Shown: piece by piece, positions 52,476 to 61,767 of the stretch | How the letters are laid out: each line of letters opens with the position of its first letter | How positions within the stretch are numbered: the stretch's first letter is position 1 | NCBI GenBank assembly: GCA_024998815.1 | Contig: JACEUQ010000001.1 | Coordinates: forward strand, 806,001-870,000 | Source of the DNA: Opitutus sp. | GTDB taxonomy: Bacteria; Verrucomicrobiota; Verrucomicrobiia; Opitutales; Opitutaceae | Direction of reading: 5' to 3' | Length of the DNA stretch: 64,000 bases | Made by a program: the position numbers and the translations under genes | The notes under the pieces: generated by a model | What the model was told of the DNA's origin: nothing | What the model saw: the letters and a program-made list of their open reading frames with translations, nothing else | Database searches by the model: none

Positions 52476-53342
52476 TTAAAGCACCTCCAAATCGAAGATC
52501 CGCTGGTTGCGAATGCGCAGCGGCAGGGGCACCAACTGCGCGCTCTCCCAGAGGGGAACGGCGTCTTCACTCAACAAATAATGCACCGTCGACTGCAGGC
52601 GCTTGGCCGCATCTTTGCGAAACACCAAATACACCGGTAAGCGAACCGGGTAGTCGCCCGTGTAAAGATTGTCGGCCGTCGGCCCAAAGGCCACGTCGGC
52701 CCCGCCCTTGGCAACCAAAAGCGCCTTTAACTGCGGCTGGTTGGCCGGGAGCAGCGGTAGCACCGCCACCCCGCCCTCCTCGCCAAGAATACGCGTCATG
52801 CTCTCCGCCATGCTCGACTGCACCCCCACCGTGGGCCGCAACGAAGGAGCGGCCAAGACCGTGTAACGAAATAAATCATACGTCAGCCCGCCGCTCGCCC
52901 CAAGCAGGTTGGGCAGGATGTTGCGATGCGCCCAATCGCCGGCAACCCCGAGGTCCTTCCAGCGCTTCAGCCCCGATTGCGCGCTGTCGCCATAAATCAT
53001 GTTCAGCTGCTCAAAGGTGATCTGCGTGAGCGGCAACGCCGTCGGCACCACCACCACCGCCGTCTGGTACGCTACCGGCCAGGCAACATAAGGCGCCTCG
53101 GGGAGTTTCTCGCTGGGTGAAAAAAACACCAGCGCCAGGTCGGCCTGCCCGCTTTCAAGTTTCTCCATGCCAGCTCGACTCCCCTCGAGCTTCAGCTTAA
53201 GCCCGAGGTCGTTGCGCTGCGAATACGCCTCCAGCGCAGGGGCAAATTCCTTACCGAATAGGTCGGAGCCAACGAGTCGCACCTCGGCGCGACTCACCGA
53301 CAAACTCAGGGCAGTAACCAGTAATAACGAGAGGGGTCGCAT
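52476..53342 (-). CDS. PstS-like periplasmic binding protein
   Basis: 288 residues with a signal peptide (MRPLSLLLVTALSLSVSRA). PBP-like features: RLVGSDLFGKEFAPALEAYS, GMEKLESGQADLALVFFSP, ITFEQLNMIYG, NLYTGDYPVRLPVYLVF. Resembles phosphate-binding PstS. No pstCAB genes are nearby; it follows a sigma54-type two-component system in the same direction, so it may be a target or accessory sensor. Confidence 0.82.
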   Translation of the reverse strand: MRPLSLLLVTALSLSVSRAEVRLVGSDLFGKEFAPALEAYSQRNDLGLKLKLEGSRAGMEKLESGQADLALVFFSPSEKLPEAPYVAWPVAYQTAVVVVPTALPLTQITFEQLNMIYGDSAQSGLKRWKDLGVAGDWAHRNILPNLLGASGGLTYDLFRYTVLAAPSLRPTVGVQSSMAESMTRILGEEGGVAVLPLLPANQPQLKALLVAKGGADVAFGPTADNLYTGDYPVRLPVYLVFRKDAAKRLQSTVHYLLSEDAVPLWESAQLVPLPLRIRNQRIFDLEVL

Positions 53343-53394
53343 GGTTTTAGTAATTGGGAGGAAATATCGCCCCCCTGCTGAGGCAACCCCTAAG

Positions 53395-53530
53395 CCAGTC
53401 GCACCCCACCCACCCTGCGCTCACGCGCAAGGCCACGGGCACTCGTTCACTCGACCGCGTGGCCCTGAGCGTGCGCTCAGGGATTCCCCAAAATACACCC
53501 TGCGCTCACGCGCAAGGCCACGGGGGCACG
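53395..53530. repeat. GCTCACGCGCAAGGCCACG repeats
   Basis: Two direct copies (CCCTGCGCTCACGCGCAAGG at about 53412 and 53498) with an inverted GTGGCCCTGAGCGTGCGCTC in between. Same family as 35.0-35.3 kb and 55.0-55.1 kb. Confidence 0.85.
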
Positions 53531-53550
53531 TGGATACTCGACCGCCCGTC

Positions 53551-54978
53551 TCAGCCGTCGATCACGTCGAGCTCGGGCCACTGCGCGAGTTTGCGGTGCA
53601 GCGTGCGCCGGCTAATCCCCATCAATTCCGCTGCCTGAGTGCGGTTTCCTCGCGCCTTATTAAGCGCCTCCCGCAGCAACCGCTTCTCGTTTTCTTCAAC
53701 CGAAAGGGAGGCGCCATTAAAGGGACGCGTGGTCACCACACCGGAGCCCGCACCCGATGGATCGGCGGCGACAACAGGGCCAACTGCTGGCGCCGGCAAC
53801 GCGAGCCGTTCGCCCCGAAAACGCGCGTCCAGGTCGTATTCGGTCAACTTGGCGCCCCGGTGCAGCACCACCGCGTTCTCAGTGAAATTGCGCAGCTCAC
53901 GGATGTTACCCGGCCAGGGATAAGCCTGCAGATAACGCAGCGCGCCGGGCTCGATGGAGAGCGAGGGAACACCGTTTTCCTGCGCGAAATGCTGAAGGTA
54001 ATGCGCCAGCAGCAGGGGGATGTCGTCGGGGCGTTCCCGCAGCGGCGGCAGGGTAACACGCACCACGTTGAGGCGGAAAAACAGGTCTTCGCGAAACTTC
54101 CCCTCCCTAACCATTTTTTCCAAATCGCGATTGGTCGCCGCCACCAGCCGCACATCCAGCGCGATCGGCTTGGAGCCGCCCACCCGCTCGATCGATTTGG
54201 TCTCCAAAAAACGCAGCAGCTTGACCTGCGTGGACGCCGAGATCTCGCCGATTTCATCAAGGAAAAGCGTCCCGGTATCCGCCGCCTCAAACCGGCCCAC
54301 TCGCTTCTCCATCGCGCCGGTAAAAGCCCCGCGTTCGTGACCAAAAACCTCGCTCTCCAGCAGGTTCTCCGAAAGCGCGGCGCAGTGTACCGCAATGAAC
54401 GGTGCCCGAGCCCGCGGGCTGGCCTGATGAATCGCCTGGGCGATCAGCTCCTTGCCCGTGCCCGATTCGCCGTCGATGAGGATCGTGGCCTTGGAGGGCG
54501 CCACCAGGCGCACCCGCTCAATCACGGTTTTCAACTTATCGGAGTGCCCGATGAGCCCCTCGATGTTGAACTTTTCGTCCAGCCGCTCGTTAAGCTGTTT
54601 GACCTCCACCTCCAGTGTGCGGGCCTTGAGCGCGCGCAGAATGAGCACCTCTAGCCGCTCAATATTCACAGGCTTGGTCAAAAAATCGACGGCGCCGCGC
54701 TTCATTGCTTCGACAGCGGTATCGATGCTGCCGTAAGCGGTCATCATGATGACCGCCGGCTTGTTGGGCAGCGCCAGCGCCCGGTCGATGACCTTTAGAC
54801 CGGACTTGCCGGGCATGCGCAGGTCGGTGAGCACGACATCGAACTCCTGTGATTCGAGTTGGTTAAACGCCTCCTCGGCGCTGGCGGCCACGGACACGTC
54901 ATAGTCCTCCTCGAGGGCTTGGCGGAGCCCGTCGCGGGTGTGTTTCTCGTCATCGACGATGAGCACGCTGGAAAGCAT
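53551..54978 (-). CDS. NtrC-family sigma54-dependent response regulator
   Basis: 475 residues. Receiver domain with phospho-Asp 52 (VVLTDLRMPGKSG) and Lys in VDFLTKPVN. AAA+ domain: Walker A GESGTGKELIAQ, the sigma54 contact loop ERGAFTGAMEK, Walker B TLFLDEIGEI. C-terminal Fis-type helix-turn-helix GNRTQAAELMGISRRTLHRK. It pairs with the kinase upstream and should activate sigma54 promoters. Confidence 0.96.
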   Translation of the reverse strand: MLSSVLIVDDEKHTRDGLRQALEEDYDVSVAASAEEAFNQLESQEFDVVLTDLRMPGKSGLKVIDRALALPNKPAVIMMTAYGSIDTAVEAMKRGAVDFLTKPVNIERLEVLILRALKARTLEVEVKQLNERLDEKFNIEGLIGHSDKLKTVIERVRLVAPSKATILIDGESGTGKELIAQAIHQASPRARAPFIAVHCAALSENLLESEVFGHERGAFTGAMEKRVGRFEAADTGTLFLDEIGEISASTQVKLLRFLETKSIERVGGSKPIALDVRLVAATNRDLEKMVREGKFREDLFFRLNVVRVTLPPLRERPDDIPLLLAHYLQHFAQENGVPSLSIEPGALRYLQAYPWPGNIRELRNFTENAVVLHRGAKLTEYDLDARFRGERLALPAPAVGPVVAADPSGAGSGVVTTRPFNGASLSVEENEKRLLREALNKARGNRTQAAELMGISRRTLHRKLAQWPELDVIDG

Positions 54979-55019
54979 GGCGCTATAACACGCGTAAGCG
55001 CGGCTTGGTCAAGGCGCCG

Positions 55020-55130
55020 GCGCAATCCTTCGCGCGCCTGTGGCCCCGGACGTGAGCGCAGGGGCATCCCACCTGTCAGCCAAGCCCCGCCAACTCGACA
55101 TCCCTGCGCTCACGCGCAAGGCCACGCCGA
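55020..55130. repeat. Inverted GCTCACGC repeat between regulator and kinase
   Basis: TGTGGCCCCGGACGTGAGCG (about 55038) faces CTGCGCTCACGCGCAAGGCC (about 55105), so the pair can fold into a hairpin in the kinase-regulator transcript. Confidence 0.75.
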
Positions 55131-55162
55131 CGAATCCAGCCTCACATCCGTCGCGCCCCCCA

Positions 55163-56344
55163 TTACTGCAAGAGGCGTACGCGGCGGTTTTTGAGCGGGA
55201 ACTGCAGGGTGACCACCGTGCCCACCCCGGGGTTGCTCTCCACGCCGACCTGGCCGCCGTGCTCGCGCATGATGCGCTGGACGATCATCAGCCCCAACCC
55301 GTTGCCGCCCTGCTTGGTCGTGTGGTAGGGCTGAAACAGTTTCACCAGATCGGCCTGTTTGATGCCGCTGCCCGTGTCCCCGCACAGCAAGTACACGCTG
55401 TCATCGTCAGCGTAGGTTTTGAGCCGCAGCACGCCGCCGGGCTGCATGGCCTCCATCGCGTTTTTAATGAGGTTAAAAAACACCTGCTTGAGCTGATTTC
55501 GGTCGGCCATGATCGCCGGTAAATCCCGCGCGATGGCCGCCTCCACGCGGATCGAGCGATCGGCCAATTCACGTTCTTGGAACCGCACCACTTCCTCAAT
55601 GACCTCGCCCAGATTAGTCTCGGCCAAATCGGGCGCACGCGGCCGAATCGCCTCCAGAAAATGCGTCACGATGCCGTCCAGCCGCAGCACTTCGTCCTGG
55701 CAGATGCGAATCGACTCGGCGAGCGAGGCGGTCTCCTGGTCGCGGGCGCTGATCTTGAGCTTTTTCAACCGGCGCTCGATCAACTGCAGGTGAATGGTGA
55801 GCGAATTGAGCGGATTGCCCAACTCGTGAGCGACCCCCGCAGCCAGCAACAAAATCGACGACGTACGCTCATCCTCGATACGCGCCTCGGTGGTCTTTTT
55901 GTCGCGGGTGATGTCGGTGAGGATAACCGTAAAGCGCCGCTCCGGCCCGTCGCCCTCGCTGGAAAACGGCACCATGTACAGGCGCACCGTGCGCAGCTCG
56001 GGGTAAGTCAGTTCGATCTCGCGCGTCACCACTGGCAACGCGGGCGAGGGGTCGGCCAACGATGCCTCCAGGGAGGGCCGCAACCCCGGCACCAGCCGCC
56101 AAAGCACCTTGTCGGTGAGGTCGTCGGAAGTCTGACCGATGAGGCGATGTGCCGCGGCGTTGGCGTAATCGATCACTCCGTCGGCGTCGATGACCAGCAC
56201 GCCTTCCTGCAGAGTGTTAAACACGTTTTCGAACTGGCTGCGCTCGCGCGCGAGGCGCTGCACCAGATTGGCCAGATTGGTCGGATCGAGTGAGTCGAGC
56301 CGCCCCAGCACACGATCAAGCGAGGTGTTTTTTATGCCGGCCAT
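55163..56344 (-). CDS. PAS-containing sensor histidine kinase
   Basis: 393 residues from ATG 56344, 29 bp after the rnhB stop. PAS domain around FNTLQEGVLVIDADGVIDYA; HisKA with phospho-His in LLAAGVAHELGNPLNSLTIH; ATPase boxes NQLKQVFFNLIKNAMEA, DTGSGIKQADL, GGNGLGLMIVQRI. No TM segments, so it is a cytoplasmic NtrB-like kinase for the NtrC-type regulator downstream. Signal unknown. Confidence 0.93.
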   Translation of the reverse strand: MAGIKNTSLDRVLGRLDSLDPTNLANLVQRLARERSQFENVFNTLQEGVLVIDADGVIDYANAAAHRLIGQTSDDLTDKVLWRLVPGLRPSLEASLADPSPALPVVTREIELTYPELRTVRLYMVPFSSEGDGPERRFTVILTDITRDKKTTEARIEDERTSSILLLAAGVAHELGNPLNSLTIHLQLIERRLKKLKISARDQETASLAESIRICQDEVLRLDGIVTHFLEAIRPRAPDLAETNLGEVIEEVVRFQERELADRSIRVEAAIARDLPAIMADRNQLKQVFFNLIKNAMEAMQPGGVLRLKTYADDDSVYLLCGDTGSGIKQADLVKLFQPYHTTKQGGNGLGLMIVQRIMREHGGQVGVESNPGVGTVVTLQFPLKNRRVRLLQ

Positions 56345-56373
56345 TGGGATAAAAGTTTCAACACTGCGGGAGG

Positions 56374-57138
56374 TTAATCGGCGAATAAATCGACCTGACC
56401 CGGGTCCACCCGGGTCGCCAGCAGTTTGCGCAGGAACATCTCGCGATGCTGCGGGCAACGCCCCTGCCGGAGCACGGCCTCACGGTGCTCCTCGGTACCG
56501 TAGCCCTTGTGTTGGGCAAAACCATAACCGGGAAAACTGCCGTCCAGTTCGGTGAGCATCCGGTCCCGCGTGACCTTGGCGATGATCGAGGCCATCGCGA
56601 TACACAGCGAGCGCCCATCGCCGCCGACTAGGCCCTGGTGCGGATACGGGAAATGCTTAAGCGGCAACCCGTCGACGAGGATGCGCGCCGAAACCATCGG
56701 TTGATAAGCGGCGACCTCGTCAGGCGTAGAAAACAGATCGGGCTCCTTGGGCGATGCAGCAAAAGCCTGCGGGGGATAAATGCCCTCCAGCGCCCTGCGC
56801 ATGGCCAGTTTGGTGGCGCCAAGGATGTTGCACTGCTCGATCTCGGCCACGTCAGCGACGCCATAGGTGGCATGAATCGCGCCCTCGGCCATCAGGGCAT
56901 CAAAATCCATCCAGAGCGCGTCACGCTCGCTGGCGCTGAGCTGCTTGGAATCATTGATGCGACGCACGTTTTCGTCCGCCCAACGGCTCTCCAGAAACGC
57001 CGGGGTCACCATCACCGCGCCGGCCACGACGGGCCCGGCAAGCGCGCCGCGCCCAGCCTCATCCACCCCGATCAACTGGGAAAAACCCGCGATCTGCTTA
57101 AGATCGAAAGCGCGGAGTTGGCGTCGTTTTACTGGCAT
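56374..57138 (-). CDS. rnhB: Ribonuclease HII
   Basis: 254 residues. Catalytic motif GVDEAGRGALAGPVVAGAVM, DSKQLSASERD, and the C-terminal HKGYGTEEHREAV. Cleaves RNA-DNA hybrids and single ribonucleotides. It lies 24 bp after the RNase HIII gene on the same strand. Confidence 0.95.
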   Translation of the reverse strand: MPVKRRQLRAFDLKQIAGFSQLIGVDEAGRGALAGPVVAGAVMVTPAFLESRWADENVRRINDSKQLSASERDALWMDFDALMAEGAIHATYGVADVAEIEQCNILGATKLAMRRALEGIYPPQAFAASPKEPDLFSTPDEVAAYQPMVSARILVDGLPLKHFPYPHQGLVGGDGRSLCIAMASIIAKVTRDRMLTELDGSFPGYGFAQHKGYGTEEHREAVLRQGRCPQHREMFLRKLLATRVDPGQVDLFAD

Positions 57139-57162
57139 ACGAAGGTCGAGTGCGATGAGGAT

Positions 57163-58179
57163 TTATTCGCGACCGAAACCGAAGCGTTCCTTCGGTTCAG
57201 GCAGCGGGAGTTCGTCGAGTTTACCGGCATCCTTGACCACCTCGTAGGCCGTGCGGAAATGGAGTTTGGCCACGTCCTTGAGAGCATGGACGCCGAGCTG
57301 GTTGATGATGTCGAGGGCCTGCTTTTTCACCAGCGGGCCAGCGCCCTTTTGGAGTTTAAAACCGACGTGCTTGGACAGCTGGTTCATTTGGCGGACAAAC
57401 TCGGCGCGGGCCACGATCGAGGCGGCGGCGACCACCGGGTCGGACTCGGCCTTGGTGCGCATGCGCAACTCGAAGTTTTCCACCTTCTTTTTGACCAACT
57501 CGCGCTGCACCAGCGGCTGTTCGGTGAACTGGTCGAGCAGGCCCCACTTGACGGGTTTTTCGGCCAACGCCTGCGAGAGCGCGGTGCCGTGCAGCCAAGC
57601 CAGCAGCAAGTTGAGATTGGCACGGGGGCGGGCCATCAGCTCGTTGTACTTGGGCATGCCGCAAAAACAGACCTTCACCGCGACACCAGGCGTGGTGCGA
57701 ATGAGGTGGTCGAGCTCCAGAATCTTACCCTCGGTCATTTTTTTAGAGTCCTGCGCGCCGGCCTTGCGCCAGGCCTCGATCATCGACTTCTGACCAATCA
57801 CGGTGGCGGCAATCACCGGGCCGAAAAAGTCCCCCTTGCCGCTTTCATCAAGGCCGGCGTGGGCCTCGAACCAATCGGGATTGAGCACCTCGTCGTAGCC
57901 GAGTTTGGGCGCCTGGGTCACCTCGGGTTCGAGCACATCGCGCACGAAGTCCTCGGTGCCCTTGCCGGCGAGGACGAGCTTGCCGCTGGTGTATGCGGTG
58001 AGGTTGAGCTTAAGGGCCTCGGCCTTGTAGGCAAAGCGGGTGTAAGCGACCGGGAAAGCGGTCCAGTGGCGCGCCTCGCAAATCGCCCGCAACCGCTCCA
58101 TCTGGGTGTCATCCAGTTTGATCGTGTAACTGCTAAGCTTCTTGGGTTGGTCGGAGTCGGCGTCCGGCTTTTTGAACAT
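57163..58179 (-). CDS. rnhC: Ribonuclease HIII
   Basis: 338 residues from ATG 58179 (MFKKPDADSDQ), a more likely start than an upstream one that would overlap mutY. N-terminal TBP-like substrate domain (SSYTIKLDDTQMERLRAICE ... LVLAGKGTEDFV), then catalytic GLDESGKGDFFGPVIAATV, SKKMTEGKI, and SDPVVAAASIVARAEFV. RNase HII and HIII are seldom found together, and next to each other is unusual. Confidence 0.93.
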   Translation of the reverse strand: MFKKPDADSDQPKKLSSYTIKLDDTQMERLRAICEARHWTAFPVAYTRFAYKAEALKLNLTAYTSGKLVLAGKGTEDFVRDVLEPEVTQAPKLGYDEVLNPDWFEAHAGLDESGKGDFFGPVIAATVIGQKSMIEAWRKAGAQDSKKMTEGKILELDHLIRTTPGVAVKVCFCGMPKYNELMARPRANLNLLLAWLHGTALSQALAEKPVKWGLLDQFTEQPLVQRELVKKKVENFELRMRTKAESDPVVAAASIVARAEFVRQMNQLSKHVGFKLQKGAGPLVKKQALDIINQLGVHALKDVAKLHFRTAYEVVKDAGKLDELPLPEPKERFGFGRE

Positions 58180-58267
58180 GGCAGCATTGGCCACCAAAAG
58201 CGGCCAAAGGACAAAAAGAATCTTCGCTGGCTTAGCGCGGGGTTTTGCTCCTTCTGAAAGCTTTCCC

Positions 58268-59311
58268 GTGCCCGACTCCCTGATACCGCAAACCACCGAA
58301 TTTCAACGCGAGCTGCTCGGCTGGTATCGCCACCACCGGCGCTCCTTGCCGTGGCGGGACGCGCCCTCGCTCTACAAAACCGTGGTCAGCGAGTTCATGT
58401 TGCAGCAAACGCAGGTGAAAACCGTGCTGCCGTACCTCGCGCGGTGGCTGGAAATTTTCCCCGACTTCGCCGCGCTGGCCGCAGCGAGCGAGGATCAGGT
58501 GGTGAAAAATTGGGAAGGCCTCGGTTACTACACCCGCGCGCGCAATCTCCACAAACTGGCGCGCGCCTTGGTCGCCCGCCCCTCTCCGCCCCGCACCCGC
58601 GAAGCCTGGCTGGAGCTGCCGGGCATCGGCCCGTACACCTCGGCGGCCATCACCAGCATCAGCTTCGGCGCGCCGGCGGCGGTGGTCGACGGCAACGTGG
58701 TGCGTATCCTCACGCGCCTTACCGCCGACGGCACCGCGTTTCGCGACAGCGCGGCGGCCTCGAAGGCGCTCGCCCCGCTGGCCGACGCCTTGCTCAACCG
58801 CGCCGAGCCCGGCGACCACAACCAGGCGATGATGGAACTCGGGGCCACCGTGTGCCACCGCCGCACCCCGCTGTGCACGGTGTGTCCGGTGCGCCCGTAT
58901 TGCGCCGCCAACCGGCGCGGAGAGCCGGAGCTTTACCCGCGACTCGCGCCAAAGCTGATAGAACACCTTGCGGTGACGCGGTTGTGGTGCCGCCACCAAG
59001 GTAAACTCCTGTTGCACCGCACCGCAGGCGACGCCCGTCGCTTGGCCAATCTGCACGAGTTACCCGCGCTCGAACACGCCGGGCTGGGTGAGTTTTTTTT
59101 CGCTGGCGCCACGCCGATCGCCACGAAAAAACGCGGCATCACCCGCTTCGCCATCACTGAGAATATCTACGCGGTTCCGGCGGCCAAACTGCCGCTCGGC
59201 ACGTTGGAAAGAACAGGGTTGGTGTGGGTGACGATGGAGGAACTGGCAACGATAACGCTCTCGGGTCCGCACCGCCGCTGGGTCTCGGAACTGTTGGCCA
59301 CAGCGCCGTAG
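58268..59311 (+). CDS. mutY: A/G-specific adenine glycosylase
   Basis: Removes adenine opposite 8-oxoguanine. 347 residues from GTG 58268; an ATG at 58142 would overlap rnhC and adds residues without homology. SEFMLQQTQVKTVLPYLARW with catalytic Glu, helix-hairpin-helix LPGIGPYTSAAI and VDGNVVRILTR with Asp, and the FeS ligands C-x6-C-x2-C-x5-C in CHRRTPLCTVCPVRPYC. C-terminal NUDIX-like domain present. Divergent from rnhC; the 88 bp between must hold both promoters. Confidence 0.94.
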   Translation: MPDSLIPQTTEFQRELLGWYRHHRRSLPWRDAPSLYKTVVSEFMLQQTQVKTVLPYLARWLEIFPDFAALAAASEDQVVKNWEGLGYYTRARNLHKLARALVARPSPPRTREAWLELPGIGPYTSAAITSISFGAPAAVVDGNVVRILTRLTADGTAFRDSAAASKALAPLADALLNRAEPGDHNQAMMELGATVCHRRTPLCTVCPVRPYCAANRRGEPELYPRLAPKLIEHLAVTRLWCRHQGKLLLHRTAGDARRLANLHELPALEHAGLGEFFFAGATPIATKKRGITRFAITENIYAVPAAKLPLGTLERTGLVWVTMEELATITLSGPHRRWVSELLATAP

Positions 59312-59362
59312 CGAGCGCCGCGTGGCTACAGTCACCACTATTAGTCAGTAGCATTTAAAGTG

Positions 59363-59454
59363 TCGGATCGAAAGTAGTGCGGTGCTTCAGCCCGCATCTG
59401 CGATTGTGTGAAGAATGCGATACAAACCTGCGGGCTAAAGCACCGCACTACCTC
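59363..59454. repeat. Inverted pair of AGTAGTGCGGTGCTT repeats
   Basis: TCGGATCGAAAGTAGTGCGG with TGCTTCAGCCCGCATC (59363-59399) faces CTGCGGGCTAAAGCACCGCA with CTAC (59428-59454). The 37-bp left arm is the reverse complement of 37595-37631. Confidence 0.9.
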
Positions 59455-59512
59455 AGAGCTCAATCAGACAACATCAAGTTTACTTCCTGCCCAATCCGAA
59501 CGGGCTTAACCC

Positions 59513-60469
59513 TCAGGCGCCGAAACGCGCCGCGATCAACGCCTCGATCTTGGCCTTGGAGGAGACAACATCCGCGGCCTGAACGCGCGGACTCAGCTCC
59601 AAGGTAAGGAGGTGCTCGGGACGCCAAAAACCACTGATCATGTTAAAGTCGATACGACCCGCCCCGATCGGTTGATGGTCCTTACCGTCGGCGGTGACAT
59701 CGTGCAGGTGGAAGCCGAGGAGTTGCGCCGCGTTTTTCTCCAAGTGGGTACGCTGCTCGAGCATGCCCATGCTTTGTTTGATGTCAGCGTGGCCGGTGTC
59801 GTGCCAGTAGCCTGCTGAGTGCGGCGTAGACAACCCGGCAAGCAATGCGCCGAAATCGTCATCGAGGGGTAACTCTTCAAACTTTTCACGATTCTCAAAC
59901 CCGAGCTTGATGCCGCGCTCCAGAGCGTAGGTGCGAATCCCCTCAATGCTCCGTTGAACCTGTTGCCAAAAGGGCCCCATTTTCGAACGCAACCGCGCGC
60001 ATGACTTGGCCAAAACGTACTGGTAATGCCTGTCGTCGGGAACCGAGGCAGTCGGATTGTCGCGGACGAAGTTCTTGAGTTTGTGCGCCGGATTGAACCA
60101 GAAAAACTTCACGCTCCCCAGGTGCAGAACGAGCACACGGGATTTCACCTGTTGGGCGAAATCAATGGAGCGCTTGGTGTGGCGTAACCACTGCTCATGC
60201 TCGCGGCGATCGCTCACGGAGGGCTCAAACAGATTGGGGGCCGCCTGCGTGATCCCCGTCGGTAAGGGACAAAAATTGTGCGTGGAGCTGATTTTGATGA
60301 CGCCCTCCTCGACCGCACGAATCACCCCTGGCAACAAAACGATGCGAATGCCATGGCTTAGTTCGGCATGGGTGAACCCCAGATCCGCTATCTCGCGCAG
60401 CATCGCGTAACCATCGGTGTGACGGTACGAATTCCAGCATGTTGAAAGTGCTAGCGAGGATTTTTCCAC
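59513..60469 (-). CDS. TIM-barrel sugar-isomerase-like protein
   Basis: 318 residues starting GTG 60469. Xylose-isomerase-type barrel with metal-binding residues in VLVLHLGSVKF, GIKLGFENREKFEEL, YWHDTGHADI and LLGFHLHDVTADGKDHQPIG. Such proteins isomerise or epimerise sugars or inositols, or act as endonuclease-IV-like enzymes; the substrate is not evident. Confidence 0.8.
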   Translation of the reverse strand: MEKSSLALSTCWNSYRHTDGYAMLREIADLGFTHAELSHGIRIVLLPGVIRAVEEGVIKISSTHNFCPLPTGITQAAPNLFEPSVSDRREHEQWLRHTKRSIDFAQQVKSRVLVLHLGSVKFFWFNPAHKLKNFVRDNPTASVPDDRHYQYVLAKSCARLRSKMGPFWQQVQRSIEGIRTYALERGIKLGFENREKFEELPLDDDFGALLAGLSTPHSAGYWHDTGHADIKQSMGMLEQRTHLEKNAAQLLGFHLHDVTADGKDHQPIGAGRIDFNMISGFWRPEHLLTLELSPRVQAADVVSSKAKIEALIAARFGA

Positions 60470-60522
60470 GAGGAGTTAATAACGGCACAAATCAGTCGCG
60501 CCTGAAGCAAAAAATTGTGCGC

Positions 60523-60566
60523 AAAAAAACCGCGCAGACCGAAAGAATTCGGCCGACGCGGTTTTT
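60523..60566 (-). terminator. Terminator after rpsU
   Basis: AAAACCGCG / CGCGGTTTT outer stem with an inner ACCGAA/TTCGG stem. On the minus strand it is followed by a run of seven T, 26 bp after the rpsU stop. T-runs on both sides make it bidirectional. Confidence 0.88.
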
Positions 60567-60591
60567 AAAACAGCCGCCCGGAGGCAAACTT

Positions 60592-60789
60592 TTACTTGGA
60601 ATGGCGGTCGCGCAGCATCTGGGTGAAGGCCATGACCTTCACCTTGCGACGACGGCGCTCGGTGGGCTTTTCGTTATAGCGCTTAGCACGGACATCTTTG
60701 ATGATGTTTTCGCGCTCGAGCTTCTTTTTCAGACGGCGCAGGGCGCGGTCAACCGGCTCGTTTTTGCGGATCTTGATTTCGATTGGCAT
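60592..60789 (-). CDS. rpsU: Ribosomal protein S21
   Basis: 65 residues: MPIEIKIRKNEPVDRALRRL then KKKLERENIIKDVRAKRYNE and a basic C-terminal helix ERRRRKVKV. Binds the 3' end region of 16S rRNA in the 30S subunit. Start ATG 60789; the next upstream frame extension has no homology. Confidence 0.96.
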   Translation of the reverse strand: MPIEIKIRKNEPVDRALRRLKKKLERENIIKDVRAKRYNEKPTERRRRKVKVMAFTQMLRDRHSK

Positions 60790-60950
60790 GATGAAATTGG
60801 CGTGGGTTTTAGCGGAAAAGTCGAGGAATAGGTCAAACGCAGGCGGCGGCGTCAATGGCTTTTTTCACGGAATGCATTCTATTCTATTTAAGGGCTGGTT
60901 TTATTCGGGCAGGAGTTGATTTCCCTCACGTCCGCCGCACGCTCGCCGCC

Positions 60951-61625
60951 ATGGACATGGAAATCGTAATCCCCGAGGAACTCCCGCTGATGACGCTCCC
61001 GCGCATCGCGTTTTTTCCCCAAGCGATGCTCCCTCTCCACATTTTCGAGCCGCGCTACAGGGAAATGCTCCGCGATGTGCTGGCCACCAATCGGCTCTTC
61101 GCGGTTGCAGGCCTCGATTCGGGAAAATCCGGTGTGTTTGAACCCCCGCACCGCATCGCCACTCTCGGCATAATACGGGCCTGCCAGGAAAGCAAAGACG
61201 GCACCGCCAACTTGCTTTTGCAGGGCCTGAGCCGGGTTGAAATCCATGAGATCGTGCGCAACGAGCCGTATCGCGCCGTGCGTATCCGTGCTTTGGATAG
61301 TGATCCCGGCGCCATGTTCGAAGAGAACATCAAATTGCGTGCGCGCCTCTCGCGCCTGATCGCCACCCGCCTTCGCCTGAGCGGTGAACCGACCAACCAA
61401 CTCACCCGTTTCGAAAAGACCGTAGAAGACCCTGCGACATTCGTCGACTTAGCGGCCTTCAACTTCTGTGAAAACGTGCGCTTGAAACAAAAGCTGCTCG
61501 AAACGCTCAGCGTCCACCGCCGACTTGAGTTACTCAGTGAAGAGATCCGGGCCAACATCGACCTGATCAAACTGCGGCTAAAACTTCAGGGCGGCCTGGC
61601 CGACGACGGCATAGCGAACAACTGA
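60951..61625 (+). CDS. LON substrate-binding domain protein
   Basis: 224 residues from ATG 60951. Homologous to the N-terminal domain of Lon without ATPase or protease: LPLMTLPRIAFFPQAMLPLH, IFEPRYREMLRDVL, GTANLLLQGLSRVEI. Single-domain members are widespread; role unknown. Divergent from rpsU. Confidence 0.9.
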   Translation: MDMEIVIPEELPLMTLPRIAFFPQAMLPLHIFEPRYREMLRDVLATNRLFAVAGLDSGKSGVFEPPHRIATLGIIRACQESKDGTANLLLQGLSRVEIHEIVRNEPYRAVRIRALDSDPGAMFEENIKLRARLSRLIATRLRLSGEPTNQLTRFEKTVEDPATFVDLAAFNFCENVRLKQKLLETLSVHRRLELLSEEIRANIDLIKLRLKLQGGLADDGIANN

Positions 61626-61692
61626 AGCGCGGCAATTAGCCAATCGGCACCACGAATACCGCACGGGGTGCAGAGGCTACCAGCTAAAACAC

Positions 61693-61767
61693 TGGAGCCG
61701 ATGGTCGGGATTGAACCGACGACCTGCGGTTTACGATACCGCTGCTCTACCACTGAGCTACATCGGC
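61693..61767 (-). tRNA. tRNA-Thr (CGT)
   Basis: 75 nt: acceptor GCCGATG/CATCGGC, D arm AGCTCAGTGGTAGAGC, anticodon arm GCGGT-ATCGTAA-ACCGC with anticodon CGT, T arm GTCGGTTCAATCCCGAC, encoded CCA. Confidence 0.96.

Noticed and set aside
53167-54654. Open frame of 495 codons on the plus strand
   Set aside because: Antisense to the NtrC-type regulator and the PstS-like gene; no domain pattern.
56638-58257. Long open frame of 539 codons on the plus strand
   Set aside because: It is antisense to rnhB and rnhC, whose proteins have clear catalytic motifs; GC-rich codon bias keeps the opposite frame open.
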